This document shows positions 1 to 6,178 of a stretch of DNA of 7,292 bases, in pieces. The notes beneath the pieces are model-generated. The model had not been told where the DNA came from. It saw only the letters and a list, made by a program, of their open reading frames with translations, and did not search any database. The DNA comes from Campylobacteraceae bacterium (GTDB taxonomy: Bacteria > Campylobacterota > Campylobacteria > Campylobacterales > Campylobacteraceae), in assembly GCA_031256525.1 (NCBI GenBank), contig JAIRQK010000086.1, forward strand, positions 1 through 7,292, in the 5' to 3' direction. Positions within the stretch are counted from its first letter, which is position 1. Each line of letters begins with the position of its first letter. The position numbers and the translations under genes were made by a program.

Positions 1-65
1 TTTAAGAGTGTATCGCTTGGGTGATACTCAAGTTGCGTTAAAAAAGCCTCATCACTGAATTCCAT
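1..65 (-). CDS. 5' end of an unrecognised protein gene, cut by the window edge
   Basis: An ATG at 65-63 opens a frame that stays open to the left edge, giving 21 codons beginning MEFSDEAFLTQLEY. A strong Shine-Dalgarno (AAGGAGAG, 71-78) lies just upstream, with 7 nt between AAGGAG and the ATG, so the start is convincing despite the short length. The visible peptide is acidic and soluble-looking, with no signal peptide or membrane helix in the first 21 residues. It lies on the same strand as prfB and 84 nt downstream of it, so it could be co-transcribed with prfB or use its own promoter (a candidate is listed). I do not recognise the family from so short a piece. The gene is real with good probability; its function is unknown. 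Confidence 0.7.
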   Translation of the reverse strand, partial: MEFSDEAFLTQLEYHPSDTLL

Positions 66-70
66 ATTTT

Positions 71-78
71 CTCTCCTT
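71..78 (-). promoter_or_regulatory. Shine-Dalgarno site of the left-edge gene
   Basis: AAGGAGAG on the minus strand, correctly spaced from the ATG at 65. This is the main evidence that the truncated left-edge frame is a real gene. Confidence 0.7.
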
Positions 79-98
79 AAAAAGAATATTATTTCAAA

Positions 99-106
99 AT
101 TCTACA
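99..106 (-). promoter_or_regulatory. Possible -10 element for the left-edge gene
   Basis: The minus strand reads TGTAGAAT (TG at 106-105, TAGAAT at 104-99), a 5/6 match to TATAAT with an upstream TG. It lies in the prfB/left-gene spacer and would give a leader of roughly 27 nt. No good -35 is seen; a TTGTTA at 130-125 is 20 nt away, which is too far to be ideal. Campylobacterota promoters often lack a clear -35. AT-rich sequence produces such matches by chance, so this is tentative. Confidence 0.3.
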
Positions 107-149
107 CTATTTATTGCAAATTTATAACAAATAGGTAGTTTTATATGTT

Positions 150-1250
150 CTATTTTTTAGATTGTATCGAAATAAGAACATCTTCGATTATTTTTGTAAT
201 ATCACCATCTAATATAGCGTCAGTTTGCGAATATGCGATATTGCTCCTTAGGTCTTTTACTTGTTGATAAGGGGCTAAAACATAGCTTCTTATTTGATGT
301 CCCCAACCAATCTCACTTTTTGGAGTACCTGCTATTTCTGCCTCTTTGTTCATAAGCTCAAGTTCATAGAGTCTTGACTTTAACATTTTTAGTGCATTGG
401 CTTTATTTTTGTGCTGACTTCTATCATTTTGACACTGAACAACTATCCCTGTTGGCGTGTGAGTTATCCTAATGGCGCTCTCTGTTTTGTTTACATGTTG
501 CCCACCAGCTCCACTTGCACGGTAGGTGTCTATCCTTATATCTTTATCTTCAATGACAATATCTATATCATCATCAATTTCTGGACTCACCATAATCGAA
601 CAAAAAGAGGTGTGTCTCTTTGCATTTGCATCAAAAGGGCTTATTCTAACAAGTCTATGAATACCATTTTCAACTTTCATATATCCAAAAGCATTTTCAC
701 CTCTTACAATAAAACTTACATCTTTAAGTCCAGCCTCATCGCCCTCTTGAAAATCAAGAGTTTCAACTTTGAAGCCCATTCTTTCGCACCACCTGAGATA
801 CATTCTATATATCATACTTGCCCAGTCTTGCGACTCCGTTCCTCCAGCTCCGGGGTGAATACTGACAATCGCATTTAAGCTATCATGCTCTTCACTTAAC
901 ATCATAGCAACTTCCAAACTTGTGATATGTTTTTCCAAATTTTTCGCATCTTCAGTAAGAGAGCTTATGGTCTCCTCATCTTTTTCATCTGAGGCAATTT
1001 CATAAAGTTCTTTTGCGTCATCAACTGCACTTTTTGCAATTTTGTATTTTTTATACATAGTGCTTAGTTTGGTTTTCTCTTTTTGGATAGTTCCAGCATT
1101 TTTCACATCTTCCCAAAATTTCGGGTCTTGCTCAATCCCTTCTATCTCTTTTAGTCTTACGCTAATATCGTTAATCTTAATAATTTTTGCGATATTGTCC
1201 GTTTTGGTGGTCAATTTTTTTAGTAATTCGGTATATTCATAATTATCCAA
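150..1250 (-). CDS. prfB: Peptide chain release factor 2 (RF2)
   Basis: This 366-residue protein is a cytoplasmic class I release factor that reads UGA and UAA in the ribosomal A site and triggers hydrolysis of peptidyl-tRNA. The RF2-specific SPF tripeptide is at residues 204-206 (context [12 protein letters not shown]), and the catalytic GGQ is at 249-251 (context [16 protein letters not shown]). The residue matching E. coli position 246 is Ala, the common form, not the Thr of strain K-12. The N-terminal third is helical and charged, as in domain 1. Length matches the family (E. coli 365). The start is TTG: a GGAG lies 5 nt upstream, the next codons give [12 protein letters not shown], close to the Campylobacter protein as I remember it, and the nearby ATG is out of frame and stops quickly. 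The frame is continuous through the codon-26 region, so there is no in-frame UGA autoregulatory frameshift. It is transcribed divergently from panC. Confidence 0.97.
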   Translation of the reverse strand: MDNYEYTELLKKLTTKTDNIAKIIKINDISVRLKEIEGIEQDPKFWEDVKNAGTIQKEKTKLSTMYKKYKIAKSAVDDAKELYEIASDEKDEETISSLTEDAKNLEKHITSLEVAMMLSEEHDSLNAIVSIHPGAGGTESQDWASMIYRMYLRWCERMGFKVETLDFQEGDEAGLKDVSFIVRGENAFGYMKVENGIHRLVRISPFDANAKRHTSFCSIMVSPEIDDDIDIVIEDKDIRIDTYRASGAGGQHVNKTESAIRITHTPTGIVVQCQNDRSQHKNKANALKMLKSRLYELELMNKEAEIAGTPKSEIGWGHQIRSYVLAPYQQVKDLRSNIAYSQTDAILDGDITKIIEDVLISIQSKK

Positions 1251-1255
1251 AATAG

Positions 1256-1259
1256 CTCC
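1256..1259 (-). promoter_or_regulatory. Shine-Dalgarno of prfB that fixes its TTG start
   Basis: GGAG on the minus strand, 5 nt before the TTG at 1250-1248. No in-frame ATG is better placed, so this site supports the non-AUG start of prfB. Confidence 0.6.
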
Positions 1260-1265
1260 ATTTTT

Positions 1266-1274
1266 TGATATAAT
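1266..1274 (+). promoter_or_regulatory. Extended -10 promoter of the panC-rimO-tilS operon
   Basis: TGATATAAT is a perfect extended -10 (TGn plus TATAAT at 1269-1274), preceded by a T-run at 1261-1266. The predicted transcript start is near 1281, giving a leader of about 40 nt before the panC ATG at 1321. No clear -35 is visible, which is usual for the Campylobacterota vegetative sigma factor. The element sits 16 nt upstream of the prfB start codon on the opposite strand, so any -35 region overlaps the beginning of prfB. It is the only promoter-like sequence before panC, which makes it the likely driver of the three-gene operon. Confidence 0.6.
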
Positions 1275-1298
1275 ACTGTTTTTTAAAGTTATTTAATT

Positions 1299-1304
1299 AT
1301 TTTA
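1299..1304 (-). promoter_or_regulatory. Possible -10 element for prfB
   Basis: The minus strand reads TAAAAT at 1304-1299, a 5/6 match to TATAAT, placing a start near 1292 and a leader of about 42 nt. TATTAT at 1275-1270 is an alternative that overlaps the rightward -10. prfB must have a promoter here or be read from further right through panC, but the AT-rich spacer does not decide between candidates. Confidence 0.25.
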
Positions 1305-1320
1305 CTCAAAAGTGCTTAAA

Positions 1321-2142
1321 ATGAAAATAGTAAAAAGTATAGAAGAGCTTATAAGTTATAGAAAAAGTGTTACTTCGAAAGTTGGTTTTGTTCCTACTAT
1401 GGGGGCATTGCATAATGGACATCTCTCTTTAATAAAACAAGCAAGAATACAAAATGATATAGTTATTCTTTCGATTTTTGTAAATCCAACACAATTTTTG
1501 CCAAATGAGGATTTTAACTCTTATCCAAGAAAAGAGGAAGCTGATATAAAAATAGCGACTCTTGCTGGTGTTGATGTTGTTTTTGCACCAGATGTAAATG
1601 AGATGTATAGTTTGCAAGAGCCAAAAGTTATCGCTCCAAGAGATATAGCTTATATACTTGAAGGGAAAAAGCGTCCGGGTCATTTTGATGGAGTATTAAG
1701 TGTTTTGATGAAGTTGTTTCATATAGTAAAACCGCATAATGCATATTTTGGCAAAAAAGATGCTCAACAGCTCTTTTTAGTTCAAAATATGGTAGATACT
1801 TACTTTTTGCCAATAAATATAGTTCCTTGCGATATCATAAGAGATGCCGATGGGCTGGCACTTAGTTCGAGAAATATCTATTTAGATAGTAAACAAAGAG
1901 CAAAAGCACTCTCTCTTAGTGTAGCACTTAAAAACGGTTCACAAGCTATTATGAAAGGTGAAAGGGAAGTTGTTAAAATAGAGAAAATTATGAGAGAGGC
2001 GTTAAAGGAAGTTGAGGTTGATTATGTAACTGTTTTGAGTAGAGATTTTAAATTTGTTGAACATATTAGTATAAAAGAGACACTTTTGCTAATTGCTGCA
2101 TATGTAGATAATGTGAGGTTGATAGATAATTTATGGATATAA
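1321..2142 (+). CDS. panC: Pantothenate synthetase (pantoate--beta-alanine ligase)
   Basis: The enzyme condenses pantoate and beta-alanine with ATP, through a pantoyl-adenylate, to make pantothenate, the precursor of coenzyme A; it is cytoplasmic. From the ATG the protein has 273 residues, near the usual 280. Visible signatures are the N-terminal [15 protein letters not shown] with the HxxH pair at 31 and 34, FVNPTQF at 53-59, KRPGHFDGV at 117-125, YFGKKDAQQ at 142-150 and the KMSKS-like LSSRN at 181-185. These cover the nucleotide and pantoate sites of the class. An in-frame GTG at 1312 would add three residues, but the ATG matches the usual MKI-type family start; neither has a good Shine-Dalgarno. 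It is the first gene of an operon: its last 10 nt overlap the start of rimO. No panB or panD is in view. Confidence 0.96.
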   Translation: MKIVKSIEELISYRKSVTSKVGFVPTMGALHNGHLSLIKQARIQNDIVILSIFVNPTQFLPNEDFNSYPRKEEADIKIATLAGVDVVFAPDVNEMYSLQEPKVIAPRDIAYILEGKKRPGHFDGVLSVLMKLFHIVKPHNAYFGKKDAQQLFLVQNMVDTYFLPINIVPCDIIRDADGLALSSRNIYLDSKQRAKALSLSVALKNGSQAIMKGEREVVKIEKIMREALKEVEVDYVTVLSRDFKFVEHISIKETLLLIAAYVDNVRLIDNLWI

Positions 2143-3452
2143 GAAAAAAATTACATTTAGTATCGCTTGGATGCAATAAAAATTTAGTTGATAGCGAGGT
2201 AATGCTTGGGCGACTTCGTGATTATGAGATGACTGATAGGGCTGAAATCGCTGATGTTTTGATAGTAAATACTTGCGGTTTTATAGGAGCAGCAAAAGAG
2301 GAGAGTTTGCAGACTATTTTCTCTTTGCATAGTGTGAGAAAAAAAGATTCGCTTTTGGTTGTAAGTGGGTGTCTTACTCAAAGATACAAAGAGGAGTTGA
2401 TAAAAGAGCTTCCAGAGGTTGATATATTTACTGGAGTGGGGGATTATGACCATATAGATATGCTTATTGAAAATAGAAAAAGTCAATTTTCAAACTCTAC
2501 ATATCTTATTGATGCGGAAGATAGGGTAATAACTGGCATTATTGCTCACGCATACATTAAACTTTCAGAAGGTTGCAATCAACAGTGTAGTTTTTGTGCT
2601 ATCCCAAACTTTAAAGGAAAACTAAAATCACGCGAAATCAAAAGCGTTGTAAATGAGGTAAAAAAACTGATAGATAAAGGTGTAAAGGACTTTAGTTTTA
2701 TATCTCAAGATAGCAGTTCATATTTGAGGGATAAAAATAGCGATGATGGATTGTGTCTATTGATTGATGAGATAGAGAAGATTAATATGATAAAAAGTGC
2801 GAGGATACTTTATCTATATCCGACAACGACATCAAATGCTTTGATTGAAAAGATTGTAAATTCGCAAGTTTTTCATAACTATTTTGATATACCAATACAA
2901 CATATAAGCGACTCTATGCTCAAAAAAATGAGAAGAGGAGCTGGAGAAAAGAGGATAAAAGAGCAGTTAGACTTGATGAGAAAAGCCCCAAATTCATTCG
3001 TAAGAACAAGCTTTATAGTTGGACACCCAGATGAGAGTGAAGAGGAGTTTTTGTATATGCTCTCATTTTTGCAAGAGTTTAAGTTTGATAGAGTTAATGT
3101 TTTTGCATATTCAGACGAAGAGGGAACAGTTGCTTATGAGAGTCAAAATAAAATCTCTACAAAGATAATCAACCAAAGACTTAAAAAGTTAGAAAAAGTT
3201 ATAGAGAAAAACACAAATGAGATGCTTAAAGAGAGTGTAGGAAAGACGGTAAAACTCTTTATTGAAGGCGAAAATAGTGAACACGAACTTTTTTTAGGGG
3301 CGAGAAAACTTATATGGGCTCCTGAAATCGATGGTGAAGTTTTGATAAACGAATCAGAAATTGAAAATTTACAAATAGGTGATATTGTAGAAGCAAAAAT
3401 CACAGAGTGTGTTGGAGATAAGCTCATTGCCACAGTTACAAGAAAAATCTAA
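2133..3452 (+). CDS. rimO: Ribosomal protein S12 methylthiotransferase (radical SAM)
   Basis: This 439-residue enzyme adds a methylthio group to the conserved aspartate of ribosomal protein S12 (Asp88/89 region), using two [4Fe-4S] clusters and S-adenosylmethionine. The N-terminal methylthiotransferase domain carries cluster cysteines at 14 ([12 protein letters not shown]), 48 (VNTCGF) and 80 (VSGC). The radical SAM motif CxxxCxxC is at 148, 152 and 155 ([17 protein letters not shown]). A C-terminal TRAM domain occupies roughly 372-439. The [12 protein letters not shown] opening and the CAIP motif favour RimO over the tRNA enzyme MiaB, and the length matches E. coli RimO (441). The start overlaps the end of panC by 10 nt; the nearest GAGG (2115-2118) is 14 nt away, so translational coupling to panC is likely. 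The 3' end overlaps the start of tilS. All catalytic cysteines are present. Confidence 0.96.
   Translation: MDIRKKLHLVSLGCNKNLVDSEVMLGRLRDYEMTDRAEIADVLIVNTCGFIGAAKEESLQTIFSLHSVRKKDSLLVVSGCLTQRYKEELIKELPEVDIFTGVGDYDHIDMLIENRKSQFSNSTYLIDAEDRVITGIIAHAYIKLSEGCNQQCSFCAIPNFKGKLKSREIKSVVNEVKKLIDKGVKDFSFISQDSSSYLRDKNSDDGLCLLIDEIEKINMIKSARILYLYPTTTSNALIEKIVNSQVFHNYFDIPIQHISDSMLKKMRRGAGEKRIKEQLDLMRKAPNSFVRTSFIVGHPDESEEEFLYMLSFLQEFKFDRVNVFAYSDEEGTVAYESQNKISTKIINQRLKKLEKVIEKNTNEMLKESVGKTVKLFIEGENSEHELFLGARKLIWAPEIDGEVLINESEIENLQIGDIVEAKITECVGDKLIATVTRKI
3414..3417 (+). promoter_or_regulatory. Shine-Dalgarno inside rimO favouring a TTG start for tilS
   Basis: GGAG lies inside the last codons of rimO, 9 nt before an in-frame TTG at 3427. 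The other candidates, GTG at 3409 and TTG at 3412, have no such site in front. It suggests that tilS translation begins while ribosomes finish rimO. Confidence 0.45.
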
Positions 3453-4413
3453 CATTTGGGAAGATTTAAAAAAAACTAAAAATCTTTTAGCATTTTCCGG
3501 AGGAGTTGATAGCTCAGCTCTTTTTTTTATGTTGGTCGAAAAAGATATTGAGTTTGATATAGCTATTGTTGATTATGGTGTGAGAGAAGCCTCAAAAGAT
3601 GAGGTTGCTTATGCCAAAGAACTTGCCAAAATATATAAAAAAAGAGTTTTTTTAAAAAGTGTAAAACTTAAAAGTTCCAATTTTGAAAAAAACGCAAGAG
3701 ATGAGAGATACAGTTTTTTTACTGAAATTATCGAAGAAAATAGTTATGATACGCTTTTGACTGCCCATCATTTAGGGGATAAATTGGAGTGGTTCTTTAT
3801 GATGTTTGTAAGAGGTGCTGGAGCGGTTGAGCTTAGTGGATTTTCTTTGAGGGAAATATACAAAAGTTACCAAATTATCCGTCCGCTGATAGACTACACA
3901 AAAGAGGAGTTGCTCGAATATCTAAAATGTAAAAATGAGAAATATTTTATCGATGAGAGCAATTTTGACAAAAAATATGAGAGAAACTATTTTCGTGAGT
4001 CTTTTTCAGAGCCACTTTTAGGCAAATATAAAGATGGCATAAGAAGAAGTTTTGAAGCGTTGGAAAAAGACAAAGAGATACTTGTAAAAAATAGTTATAA
4101 AAAGATAAAAGAGCTTTACATATTTGAAAGAGATATGACAGATGAGATAAGGCTTGTCGCAAAAATTCTGAAATTTTTCAAAATCGTTCTTTCAAAAGCC
4201 CAAAGAGAAGAGATAGAAAAAAATGACAATGTTGTCATAAGCGGAAAAGTTGCAGTTGGAAAAAATGAAAAATTTATATTTGTAGCTCCGTACTTTAAAG
4301 ATATAGTTATGACAAAAGAGTTTAGGGAAAAATGCAGAGTTTTAAAAATACCTTTGCATATAAGAAGCTATCTATTTTTGGAGGATATAGATTTAAAGGA
4401 AGAACTAAATTAA
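3427..4413 (+). CDS. tilS: tRNA(Ile)-lysidine synthetase, short form
   Basis: TilS converts C34 of tRNA(Ile)(CAU) to lysidine with ATP and lysine, switching the tRNA from methionine to isoleucine identity and AUG to AUA decoding; it is essential in most bacteria. The N-type ATP pyrophosphatase loop SGGVDSS is at 24-30. It is followed by [11 protein letters not shown], the [13 protein letters not shown] helix (family AHHxDDQxET, with Gly in place of the first Asp), [15 protein letters not shown] and [17 protein letters not shown], all typical TilS elements. At 328 residues it is much shorter than E. coli TilS (432), so the C-terminal tRNA-binding part is reduced, as I recall for this phylum. 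The start is uncertain: TTG 3427 has a GGAG at good distance, while GTG 3409 would add six residues. All options overlap rimO (26 nt for TTG 3427), so coupling is expected. No clear terminator follows the stop. Confidence 0.92.
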   Translation: MPQLQEKSNIWEDLKKTKNLLAFSGGVDSSALFFMLVEKDIEFDIAIVDYGVREASKDEVAYAKELAKIYKKRVFLKSVKLKSSNFEKNARDERYSFFTEIIEENSYDTLLTAHHLGDKLEWFFMMFVRGAGAVELSGFSLREIYKSYQIIRPLIDYTKEELLEYLKCKNEKYFIDESNFDKKYERNYFRESFSEPLLGKYKDGIRRSFEALEKDKEILVKNSYKKIKELYIFERDMTDEIRLVAKILKFFKIVLSKAQREEIEKNDNVVISGKVAVGKNEKFIFVAPYFKDIVMTKEFREKCRVLKIPLHIRSYLFLEDIDLKEELN

Positions 4414-4427
4414 TTGATTTGGCTGCT

Positions 4428-4490
4428 TTATGCCCAAAACGATAAAATTATAACTGATGTTGTAGTTTTTGCTTCATCAAATGTCTTCAT
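4428..4490 (-). pseudogene. 20-codon remnant, possibly the start of a truncated gene
   Basis: An ATG at 4490 overlaps the TGA stop of the broken gene as ATGA, the usual arrangement of coupled genes in an operon. It then reads MKTFDEAKTTTSV and further hydrophobic residues for 20 codons before a TAA, 15 nt short of the tilS stop codon on the other strand. It could be the head of a second gene lost when this region joined the tilS end, or a chance frame. The ATGA overlap is the only real support. Confidence 0.25.
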
Positions 4491-4945
4491 ATTATCTCTC
4501 CATTGTATTCTAAGTCTATTTTATATGTCCATGTTTCATATTTATCTTTATAATGAAATCCAACAAATGGACTACCACGAGACCCCTCAAATGCCTCTTT
4601 TAAATCTTTAAGTATTTGCTCTTTTTGGTTTTCAATCTCTTTTGGGATTTCGAGTTTAAGGATTTTCCTGTGTGTATATGCATATTTTTTTTCTTTATCA
4701 TGCACGCCTTTTATCCCTTTAGTTTCAATGGATATTAAGTACCCTTTTCTATAAAAATCCCAAGTTGTACTTATCTCCTCTCCCCGTAGTTATCTCTATC
4801 GATTGCTCTATGATATAATCTAAGCCAAATCTCTCTCTATTGCCCAACAATCACTTGGATTTCCATACCTCAATCTTTTATCTATCTCCGCAAGATTATA
4901 CTTCTCATAATCCTCTTTAGATATCTCTTCATTTACATAAGCCAT
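4487..4945 (-). pseudogene. Broken small gene of unrecognised function
   Basis: The 5' part starts at ATG 4945 with a good Shine-Dalgarno (AAGGA, 4953-4957, 7 nt away) and reads MAYVNEEISKEDYEKYNLAE and on to DCWAIERDLA before a TAG at 4822-4820. In the same frame, three more stops (4810-4808, 4798-4796, 4792-4790) follow. The frame then opens again from 4789 through STTWDFYRKGYLISIETKG, KILKLEIPKEIENQ and GFHYKDKYETWTYKIDLEY to a TGA at 4489-4487. The undisrupted product would be about 150 residues, soluble, charged, with no signal peptide. A 15-nt near-repeat (4829-4843 and 4792-4806, 13/15 identical, 37 nt apart) encodes AIERD and, in another frame, AIDRDN, so a local duplication plus a second indel may have caused the break. 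The pattern (EEI..EDxxKY..EID, then W.IDRD, then W.FY.KG) vaguely recalls a family of small uncharacterised proteins of Gram-negative bacteria; I cannot name it or give a function. Confidence 0.6.
4811..4819 (+). promoter_or_regulatory. TGATATAAT inside the pseudogene, possible antisense -10
   Basis: The same nine bases as the panC promoter core occur here on the plus strand, inside the disrupted part of the broken gene. If active it would transcribe rightwards, antisense to the pseudogene and toward the hairpin at 5097-5129. The flanking sequence does not resemble the panC promoter otherwise, and the match may be chance. Confidence 0.2.
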
Positions 4946-5096
4946 TTTACTATCCTTGTTGATTTGTTTTTAAAACTAAAACATATCTAACATAAAAGCT
5001 ACTATGTTTGTAGAGTCAACCTCGCATTGTTTATTGCAATACTTAAAAATATGATTATATTAAGAAAACATTAAAGGATAACGAAGATTAAGAGGG

Positions 5097-5129
5097 CTTT
5101 ATGTGTGAAGAAAAACTTCACACATAAAG
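5097..5129. terminator. Perfect 14-bp hairpin after petC, probable terminator
   Basis: CTTTATGTGTGAAG (5097-5110) and CTTCACACATAAAG (5116-5129) form a perfect 14-bp stem with a 5-nt loop. It lies 26 nt beyond the petC stop and is the only strong hairpin there, so it probably ends or protects the pet operon transcript. On the minus strand the stem is followed by CCCTCTTAATC, a poor U-tract; on the plus strand it is followed by the U-rich AGTTTTATTTGTTTG. It may therefore act in both directions, or better against rightward transcription from tilS or the gap. Confidence 0.6.
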
Positions 5130-5155
5130 AGTTTTATTTGTTTGAATTTTGGTTG

Positions 5156-6178
5156 TTAATGTAGGTCTTTCCAAACTTCTTTTTTCCAGAAATACGCAAC
5201 CACAGACATAGCTGTAAAGAAAAGTATCAAAACAATTCCCACTGTTGTTCTCTCTGACTTTTTGCTGTCTCCGACCTCTTCCATATATTGTATAACTTGT
5301 TCTTGTGCATTTTCAGTCAATCCAACACGCGGCATTGATGTTCCCGGAAGATTTTTTTGTGGGTCGTTTATAAATGTATTTAAATAATATGCACTACGCG
5401 AACGAATCATCATAGACAGATCAGGTGGAGTCATTCCCATATAACTTGTAAGATGAGCTTTATCGCCCGGACTTAAAAGTTTGTCATATTTCATATCATG
5501 ACATCTTAAACACGCATCACTAAAAATTTCTTTTCCGCTTATTTCGCTTGGTGCTATTGATTTTAAATATGCAACTATATCGGCAACTTCTTGCTCAATA
5601 TCATCTTCTATGCCATAAAATGGAGTCATAGGAAAAGGATTGTCATCGTTAAATTTGTGAGATAGTTTTAAAGCTAAAGATGGATTTTCTATCAAAGCAA
5701 TTAAAAATTTCTCATCATATATAGCTCCAGCAGAGCTAAGATCAGGCACTACAACACCATAAGCTTCTGATGAGAGTTCATCATCAAATGGAGCATCAAA
5801 ACCTTGAGTTTTTAATCCATGACAAGATGTACAAGCCATAACAAAAAGCTCTTCCCCTTTTTGGGCATTTCCAGTTAAAGCAGAAATTGTATTTGCTCTC
5901 TCCCAAAGTTCATTATAAGAAGCAAGTTCGCTCTCTTCTTTTTCAAGTTCTTTTTTAGCTGCTACTAAAGCATCTTCAATTTGTTTTTTTTCTGCTTCTT
6001 CAACACCTTTTTTAGCTGTTGCTATACGTTCATTAGCAAGCTCCTCATCACCTTGTTGTATATTAAAATTGGCTGGTGCAACATGAGGGTGTAAAAACTT
6101 ATGAGCAAATGGCTCAACTCCTATATATAAAATCAGGGTAAAAGCAGCAACAAGTCCTAATATTTTTAACTCTTTCAT
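5156..6178 (-). CDS. petC: Cytochrome bc complex, dihaem cytochrome c1-type subunit
   Basis: This 340-residue membrane-anchored periplasmic protein takes electrons from the Rieske centre of the quinol:cytochrome c oxidoreductase and passes them to soluble cytochrome c. It has an N-terminal membrane helix (about 5-21), a charged, probably coiled-coil stretch (about 44-95), two class I haem domains with CTSCH at 116-120 and CLRCH at 223-227, and a C-terminal membrane helix (about 312-330) ending in a short basic tail. Likely axial methionines are Met184 (PFPMTPFYG) and Met282 (TSMPRVG). Two c4-like domains instead of a single-haem cytochrome c1 are the known form in Campylobacterota. The start is certain: GGAGG at 6185-6189 sits 6 nt before the ATG, and the gene overlaps the petB stop as ATGA. 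A hairpin follows the stop. Some annotations would call it simply cytochrome c1. Confidence 0.93.
   Translation of the reverse strand: MKELKILGLVAAFTLILYIGVEPFAHKFLHPHVAPANFNIQQGDEELANERIATAKKGVEEAEKKQIEDALVAAKKELEKEESELASYNELWERANTISALTGNAQKGEELFVMACTSCHGLKTQGFDAPFDDELSSEAYGVVVPDLSSAGAIYDEKFLIALIENPSLALKLSHKFNDDNPFPMTPFYGIEDDIEQEVADIVAYLKSIAPSEISGKEIFSDACLRCHDMKYDKLLSPGDKAHLTSYMGMTPPDLSMMIRSRSAYYLNTFINDPQKNLPGTSMPRVGLTENAQEQVIQYMEEVGDSKKSERTTVGIVLILFFTAMSVVAYFWKKEVWKDLH

Larger units (their letters stand above)
4414..5155. other. Gap with no intact gene, between two converging blocks
   Basis: This stretch separates the rightward panC-rimO-tilS operon from the leftward petBC operon. It holds a broken small gene (4487-4945), a 20-codon remnant (4428-4490) and a perfect hairpin (5097-5129), all listed separately. 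Between 4946 and 5096 I see no gene; there is a minus-strand TATAAT at 5059-5054 that could have served the broken gene, with a leader of about 100 nt and no convincing -35. No tRNA, insertion-sequence ends or long direct repeats are visible. The content suggests a tolerated insertion and decay point between two essential units. Confidence 0.6.

Noticed and set aside
10..20. GTATCGCTTGG shared with the start of rimO (near 2160-2170)
   Set aside because: An 11-nt match between two coding regions, with no second copy nearby or flanking similarity; best explained as chance.
111..119. TTATTGCAA also found near 5031-5039, considered as a repeat or operator
   Set aside because: Only nine bases in AT-rich spacers, with no symmetry or further similarity around either copy.
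411..878. Rightward 155-codon frame opposite prfB
   Set aside because: It lies entirely within the confidently identified prfB on the other strand and resembles no protein; it is a shadow frame.
1312..1320. GTG at 1312 as the panC start
   Set aside because: No Shine-Dalgarno precedes it, and the ATG nine bases later matches the usual family N-terminus.
3143..3433. Leftward 96-codon frame opposite the 3' part of rimO
   Set aside because: Ser/Phe-rich composition is what antisense to Lys/Glu-rich coding produces; the rimO TRAM domain explains the sequence.
4414..4611. Rightward frame beginning with TTG directly after the tilS stop
   Set aside because: It opposes the coding-looking pseudogene frame, starts with TTG without a Shine-Dalgarno and has no recognisable motif; it is most likely a shadow.
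4983..5030. Possible tRNA fragment or attachment site around the GTAGAGTCAACCTCGC stretch
   Set aside because: It has no cloverleaf pairing, no T-loop consensus and no matching direct repeat elsewhere in the window.
5101..5127. Eight-codon frame ATG to TAA (MCEEKLHT) with an AGAGGG upstream, lying wholly in the hairpin
   Set aside because: The codons are dictated by the palindrome; the frame is too short and has no other coding support.
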